Positions 60,144 to 64,000 of a DNA stretch of 64,000 nt are shown one piece after another. The first letter of the stretch is position 1. Each line of letters opens with the position of its first letter. A model generated the notes under the pieces. The model had not been told where the DNA came from. It searched no databases and saw only the letters and a program-made list of their open reading frames with translations. Origin of the DNA: JAHBXL01 sp964409775 (GTDB lineage Bacteria > Planctomycetota > Phycisphaerae > Phycisphaerales > UBA1924); the NCBI GenBank assembly GCA_964409775.1, contig CAYPEI010000004.1, positions 62,001 to 126,000 of the forward strand, given 5' to 3'. The position numbers and the translations under genes were made by a program.

Positions 60144-60899
60144 CTACCCCCGACGTCGTCTCATCACATGCGCGGCCGAGAAGGCCAGGATCAAAGCCGC
60201 CGGTGGCGCCGGAATAGGCGTGTACTCGACCAAGAGCATCGGTCTTCGGTCCGCGATGGTTTCCTCTCTGGTCGCAAATCGTTTGGCAGTGCTCGAAGCG
60301 GACTCGTTGCCCAGAATGATCCACCCGAAGTTGGTTGCGGGCGAGTCCAGAAAGCCCTGAATATCCGCGACCAGACCGCCGGAGTTCCATTCATAAGGGC
60401 CGGAATCCGCCACCGCGGCCGTCGCGCTCGCCCCGGCGGCAAACGTGCCGCCCGGCGTGCTCCACGGGCTCCCGGGGTACGACCGGAAGAGCCACGTGGC
60501 ATCGCCCGGAGTCGCCGGCGCCCCGCCGCCGCCGCCCATGCCGGCCGAGGAAGTTCCCTCCCCCCAGTTCTCAAGCGCCCGGTGCAGCGAGACCTGCGCC
60601 TCGTCGGCATTGGCCGCGGAGTTGTACATCGACAGCGTCACCGACGTGATGGTCGATCCCGCAGGAATCTGGCCCGCGACGTCAAACCAGACCAGCGCCC
60701 GCCGGATCGAGTTGCTCGCCGCGGCATTTCGCCCCGCGAACATCCCCGATCCCGCGCCGTTCGACAGGTCCCCCGCCGTCGACTGGTACAGCGTGTTGTC
60801 GCGAGACGAGACAATGACCGTGCTGTCCGCCCGCGCGATCATCGCGAGTCCTTGCGCCGCCATGAGCGCTACCGCGATCGCCGCCGGCTTGTTTGTCAT
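60144..60899 (-). CDS. DNRLRE-domain secreted protein with PEP-CTERM-like anchor
   Basis: A 251-residue exported protein: signal peptide (about 1-24), one DNRLRE domain (DNTLYQSTAGDLSNGAG through FGWIILGNES), and a C-terminal sorting-like end with PIPAPPAALILAFSAAHV followed by MRRRRG. The Pro-rich box, hydrophobic helix and Arg cluster fit PEP-CTERM processed by exosortase, though the PEP tripeptide itself is replaced by PAPP. Its beta domain is similar to those of the neighbouring fusion protein, from which it is separated by only 42 bp, so co-transcription and duplication are likely. GGAG precedes ATG 60899. Confidence 0.82.
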   Translation of the reverse strand: MTNKPAAIAVALMAAQGLAMIARADSTVIVSSRDNTLYQSTAGDLSNGAGSGMFAGRNAAASNSIRRALVWFDVAGQIPAGSTITSVTLSMYNSAANADEAQVSLHRALENWGEGTSSAGMGGGGGAPATPGDATWLFRSYPGSPWSTPGGTFAAGASATAAVADSGPYEWNSGGLVADIQGFLDSPATNFGWIILGNESASSTAKRFATREETIADRRPMLLVEYTPIPAPPAALILAFSAAHVMRRRRG

Positions 60900-61223
60900 G
60901 GTGGGAGACTCCAGAAGCGCCGACGCAATCGCGGCATGCGCCCGTGTGAACGAGGTGAGTGGGGGTCTGACCGGTCGGAACGCGTCCCCGAGCAAAATCG
61001 GAGAGAGATCGATCGCCGAACGCGTCCTGAGAAAATCTACCCCTTCCCCGCACAGATGCCAGCCGATTGTGCCCCCCGCGTTCGAGAAACTGGGCAAACT
61101 GCGCGACCCTTGCAACGAGAAAGGCCCGCCGCGTACGGGACGCGGCGGGCCTTGGTACCAGTTGAGCCATCGGTCCCTCAGGGCCGGACGCCAGGGTCCG
61201 GATCCAAGTGTGCTCGATTGCTC
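60900..61223. other. 324-bp spacer with a terminator, no gene seen
   Basis: The spacer between the tagged protein gene (61224-63311) and the DNRLRE gene holds the hairpin at 61121-61153 and nothing else that I can support. The region 61155-61205 has GC-rich arms but does not form a tRNA cloverleaf. Confidence 0.5.
61121..61153 (-). terminator. Rho-independent terminator-like hairpin of the tagged HAF-like gene
   Basis: AAGGCCCGCCGCGT pairs over 14 bp with ACGCGGCGGGCCTT around ACGGG. On the minus strand the stem continues CCTTTCTCG, a short T-rich tail. It lies about 70 bp after the stop at 61224. Confidence 0.75.
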
Positions 61224-63311
61224 TTACGGGCAGCCGGCGAACCACAGGCTGAGGAACGCGAAGATGTCCGGCACCCCGATGCCCGGGACGCCGTCAATGT
61301 CTGCGCGGGGGTTGTGTGCAAACCAGGCCGAGAGGAACGCGAAAATGTCAGGCACTTCGCGCACGCCGTTGTTGTCAAAGTCGCCGGCGCACGGCTGCTC
61401 GCACGAGATGAAGAAGCAGTACTCACCGACGTTGCCGGGCCGGCCGTTGGCCGCGACGCACAGCGACGGGATCATCTCGACGCACGTGCCGTCCGTCTGG
61501 CAGCACGGGGCAAACTGGCACGGATCGACCGTGCACGAGGTGCCGACGCCCAGCCAGACGCCGCCCGCATTGGTGCACCGCGACTGATACTCCACGTAGC
61601 ACGCATTGCCCGGGATGCAGCATGCGCCCGAGACATGCGTCAGCGTGGCGGGATCGCTGACGATCGCGCCGCAGCCGTTCGAGACCACGACCCGGTACCG
61701 TCCCGAGCGTCCGCCGCCGCCGAAGTGCTGACCCACACGCAGTTGAACCGTGTGCGTCCCCTCATAATCCCAGTTGCTCGCATCGAAGTTCGAGCAACTG
61801 TCCTGAAGATTGATCCACGTGCCCGGAGCGTTCGGATCTTCGCGCTGCCACTGGTAGTTCAGCGGCCACGAGCCCGAAGCCAGCACGTTGAGCGCCGAGC
61901 CGAAGCTGTAATCGCTGGATTCGTTCCAGTCCTTCGGGCTCAGGCCGATCCGCGGCGGGTCGCACGGAACCTGGCTGCCGTCGACATACAGAATGCCGCC
62001 CAGGCCGGTCTGATGGCTCTGCGCCGGCAGAGAACACGTGTTCCGCCCGTCCCACATCTGCACCAGCACCGCGTTCCCGTCATCGCTCAACCCTGCGGCG
62101 TACGTGATCGAGAACCCGCCACTGAAGATCGGATTCTGCTGGTTGTCGATGCTCGTGATGTAAGTCTCAAGGTCGATCGGTCGCCCGCCGTTGATGCTCG
62201 GACGCCAGATGAACGGACGGCGGATGCCGCCCAGAGATGGCGGCGGCGGGCCCCACTGAGCGCTGCCGACGATCGTGTTGCCGTCCGCGCTGATGCCCGT
62301 GACCCAGAGGTCGGTGAAGGGCAGTGCGAGGCTCTCGGGCGCCTCCGGAGTGCCCAGATTCTGCGGCACATACGCACTCCCGCTCCACACCCACCGAACC
62401 AGCCGAACGCCCGTCTCGCCGGGGAAGTTTGCGCCCACGAAGCCGGTCGATGCGCCGGTGGCGAGGACGTTGCCCGAGGCGTTGATCGCCGCGTTGTCCT
62501 TCGCGCCAAGGTAATCATCCAGGATCGTCTGCACCCCGTTGCGCCACACGCACGTGCGACGGCGGCTCAGGGCCGAGTTCAGGTCATACCCCGTGATCAC
62601 GCTTCCGTCCGCGTTGACTTTGTCCGCACGGGAAGTCGTCGTTCCGCTCTGGACCGGCAACTGCGTGACCTGTCCCGTCACCGCGTCGTACACAAACGGG
62701 AAGAAACTCCCGCACACACCGCTCGAGATCGAACCGTTTGTGCGGTACGCCGTCGCGTAATACCCGCTCGCCAGCACATACCGCCCGTTCGCCGAGAGGT
62801 CATTCGCCGACGCGATCGTCGCGTCGCAACTCGTCCCGCCGACCATGCGTCCCGTTTCCGGATCCGGGTATCGAGGGAACGAGCCCGTGTTCACCCACCC
62901 AGTCGCCGCGGTCCAGCGATGCGGGATCACCCGCATCGTGCAGGGACCCGAGGGTGGAGGATTCGGAGCCCCCGTCGTCGTGTTGTAGCCGGTGAAGCAG
63001 TTCAGCCCGCCCCAGTCGGCGATGTTGTCGGAAGTCATGGCCAGCACGGACAGGTCGGAAGAGCAGTACAGGGACCCGCCGCTTCCGGAGAGGTACGCGC
63101 CGGGGACTCGGGTGAACCCGCCGCCGCGCGACCAGGTGAACGGAACGTGCCGCGCCACGCTCGCGTCATATGCCGTGCCGCTCACAGCATTGCCCGCGGC
63201 TGTCATGTCGCCCACGAGCCCGGTGATGACCAGTTTGGGCTGCGCCGCGGCAACCGATGCGAGCCCTGCGCACACAAGAGCAGCCAGAGTGATTTGGGAG
63301 GGAGTTCTCAT
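61224..63311 (-). CDS. HAF/kelch-like secreted protein with Cys-rich modules and GC-type dockerin tag
   Basis: A 695-residue exported protein. The signal peptide (1-24, ending VAAAQ) is followed by repeats of the HAF kind (LVGDMTAAGNAVSGTAYDA, ASANDLSANGRYVLASGYY, KVNADGSVITGY, AINASGNVLATGA, GISADGNTIVGSAQ, and GLSDDGNAVLVQMW), about 45-50 residues apart. An Ig-like segment follows (about 455-555), then two Cys-rich units (SGACCIPGNACYVEYQSRC and CCQTDGTCVEMIPSLC) and the two-copy tag ending in FAGCP. ATG 63311 has AAGGA 8 bases before; a GTG lies directly upstream. Confidence 0.86.
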   Translation of the reverse strand: MRTPSQITLAALVCAGLASVAAAQPKLVITGLVGDMTAAGNAVSGTAYDASVARHVPFTWSRGGGFTRVPGAYLSGSGGSLYCSSDLSVLAMTSDNIADWGGLNCFTGYNTTTGAPNPPPSGPCTMRVIPHRWTAATGWVNTGSFPRYPDPETGRMVGGTSCDATIASANDLSANGRYVLASGYYATAYRTNGSISSGVCGSFFPFVYDAVTGQVTQLPVQSGTTTSRADKVNADGSVITGYDLNSALSRRRTCVWRNGVQTILDDYLGAKDNAAINASGNVLATGASTGFVGANFPGETGVRLVRWVWSGSAYVPQNLGTPEAPESLALPFTDLWVTGISADGNTIVGSAQWGPPPPSLGGIRRPFIWRPSINGGRPIDLETYITSIDNQQNPIFSGGFSITYAAGLSDDGNAVLVQMWDGRNTCSLPAQSHQTGLGGILYVDGSQVPCDPPRIGLSPKDWNESSDYSFGSALNVLASGSWPLNYQWQREDPNAPGTWINLQDSCSNFDASNWDYEGTHTVQLRVGQHFGGGGRSGRYRVVVSNGCGAIVSDPATLTHVSGACCIPGNACYVEYQSRCTNAGGVWLGVGTSCTVDPCQFAPCCQTDGTCVEMIPSLCVAANGRPGNVGEYCFFISCEQPCAGDFDNNGVREVPDIFAFLSAWFAHNPRADIDGVPGIGVPDIFAFLSLWFAGCP

Positions 63312-63569
63312 CACGGAGTTCCTTCTGCAAGAGTGTGCACCAAAGCCGGGAAACCGCCCGGTTTCCCCGCCGCACAGCGCGGCTTCAAGTTAGCGTACGT
63401 TAACTCGCGACCTTGGGTTCGCAGCCTTCCATAGACAGTCTAATCGGCGAATAATGTCCGTCAAGATGTCTCTAGAGATTTTTTGGAGTCAACTTCCTAG
63501 ATTTTTTGGTCGCATGTGCTACACTTTACCGAACACGCATCGAATCCCGTACGGGAAATGGAAGCACCC
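63312..63569. promoter_or_regulatory. AT-rich divergent promoter region with AGATTTTTTGG repeats
   Basis: Two direct copies of AGATTTTTTGG at 63476-63486 and 63499-63509 are 23 bp apart, about two helical turns. Just downstream, TGTGCTACACT at 63515-63525 resembles an extended -10 box (TACACT at 63520-63525) for the gene starting at 63570. The composition is more AT-rich than the genome around. Suggests an operator upstream of the plus-strand gene. Confidence 0.5.
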
Positions 63570-64000
63570 ATGCAGTCCGCCGAGTCCAAACAGTTCATCG
63601 AGCACGGAACCGCCGCGGTCACTGGATTCCGCCGTGCTCTGGCCGACATTCTCGCGGAGGTCGGCTGCCGACCCGACCGCTCCCGCGAACTCTCCCGCAA
63701 GTTCGGCCTCGACAAGACTCTGACCTGGCGGGTCTCCCGATTCGTCACCGAGGAAGATGCCTGGGCGGCCGTTCCCCACATCCCGCGCCGGCCCAGCGTC
63801 CGCATCTTCGTCGACGCCATGGCCAAGCACGGCGCCTCCGACCGAAGCGTCGCCGCCGTACTCGAAGCCCTCGACGAGTTCGAGAAGTTCGTCGAAACGC
63901 ATTCCGGCGATCGTGAGACCCTTGAGGTGATGGCCGGAAACAGTGTGAACGGTGTTTCCGCGAAGCGCCTGGCGACCTTTCAGAAGAGCGCGTTCCAGGC
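63570..64000 (+). CDS. N-terminal part of an unrecognised protein, paralog of the gene at 51981 (partial at right edge)
   Basis: The frame is open through the right window edge; about 143 residues are visible. It is helical, with a likely helix-turn-helix around residues 35-55 (RSRELSRKFGLDKTLTWRVS) and a second helical domain (SVAAVLEALDEFEKFVETHS). The same order of helices is seen in the N-terminal part of the protein at 51981-53297. The ATG at 63570 is preferred to 63558, where GGAAG would overlap the start. It is divergent from a tagged HAF-like gene, as its paralog is. A regulator is inferred from fold and context only. Confidence 0.65.
   Translation, partial: MQSAESKQFIEHGTAAVTGFRRALADILAEVGCRPDRSRELSRKFGLDKTLTWRVSRFVTEEDAWAAVPHIPRRPSVRIFVDAMAKHGASDRSVAAVLEALDEFEKFVETHSGDRETLEVMAGNSVNGVSAKRLATFQKSAFQ

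Noticed and set aside
61121..61200. Possible tRNA near the 61.1 kb hairpin
   Set aside because: The hairpin is a single perfect stem and the following bases do not give D, anticodon and T arms.
59439..63434. A 1331-residue plus-strand frame
   Set aside because: It is antisense to three well-supported secreted protein genes, has a low-complexity Arg/Ala-rich translation, and is produced by high GC content. No Shine-Dalgarno or domain.
63454..63723. Small 89-residue frame starting in the AT-rich spacer
   Set aside because: It runs through the putative promoter repeats and out of frame over the paralogous gene, which has the better codon use and the paralog match.
1..64000. CRISPR arrays, insertion sequences, prophage genes
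   Set aside because: I saw no spaced direct repeats of CRISPR length, transposase, integrase or capsid-like sequence. The tandem repeats present code for protein repeats or are heptanucleotide arrays.

Overview
The window is about 64 kb of GC-rich, gene-dense chromosomal DNA from a bacterium, most likely a member of the Planctomycetota close to the class Phycisphaerae. Six long secreted proteins end in the paired tag VPDIFAFLSAWFAG...C (the GC-type dockerin-like domain of that class). Other pointers are Cys-rich TGACC repeats, a planctomycete-type ECF sigma factor and a single-chain glycyl-tRNA synthetase. I saw no rRNA, tRNA, CRISPR array, prophage or insertion sequence.

Region 1 (1-22.7 kb) is mostly metabolic and housekeeping. 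It holds a DAACS symporter, an ABC exporter, a fungal Lys4-like homoaconitase, a TIGR01777 epimerase, a minus-strand run (thioredoxin-fold lipoprotein, YjbR protein, saccharopine dehydrogenase-family protein), an HD-domain protein, and a KimA-like potassium transporter behind a clear ydaO/c-di-AMP riboswitch. Then come two DUF1801 proteins, a VOC/GNAT/zinc-ribbon membrane protein operon, a cyanophycinase-like lipoprotein, and a two-gene unit resembling an atypical ATP-citrate lyase. Both genes of that unit carry in-frame heptanucleotide repeats.

Region 2 (22.7-35.5 kb) looks like a peptide or protein export locus. It has an NHLP-type membrane fusion protein, a C39-peptidase ABC transporter, a second NHLP-type ABC transporter, a small Gly/Lys-rich repeat protein that could be cargo, an ECF sigma factor, a TolC-like lipoprotein and a secreted reprolysin-like metalloprotease with six Cys-rich repeats and the dockerin-like tag.

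Region 3 (35.6-47.2 kb) has glycyl-tRNA synthetase, an alpha/beta hydrolase, a DinB protein, a TlpA-like thioredoxin, a double SRPBCC protein, a YciI protein, and a MacA-MacB-TolC type tripartite exporter.

Region 4 (47.2-64 kb) is an island of large secreted proteins: a beta-propeller/cytochrome c peroxidase-like protein, two HAF/kelch-like tagged proteins, a PQQ-type sugar dehydrogenase with PKD/ThuA-like/Ig-like modules, a DNRLRE-multicopper oxidase fusion, and a DNRLRE protein with a PEP-CTERM-like end. Each HAF-like protein is divergently paired with a member of one unrecognised protein family, so the pair occurs twice. The second copy runs off the right edge.
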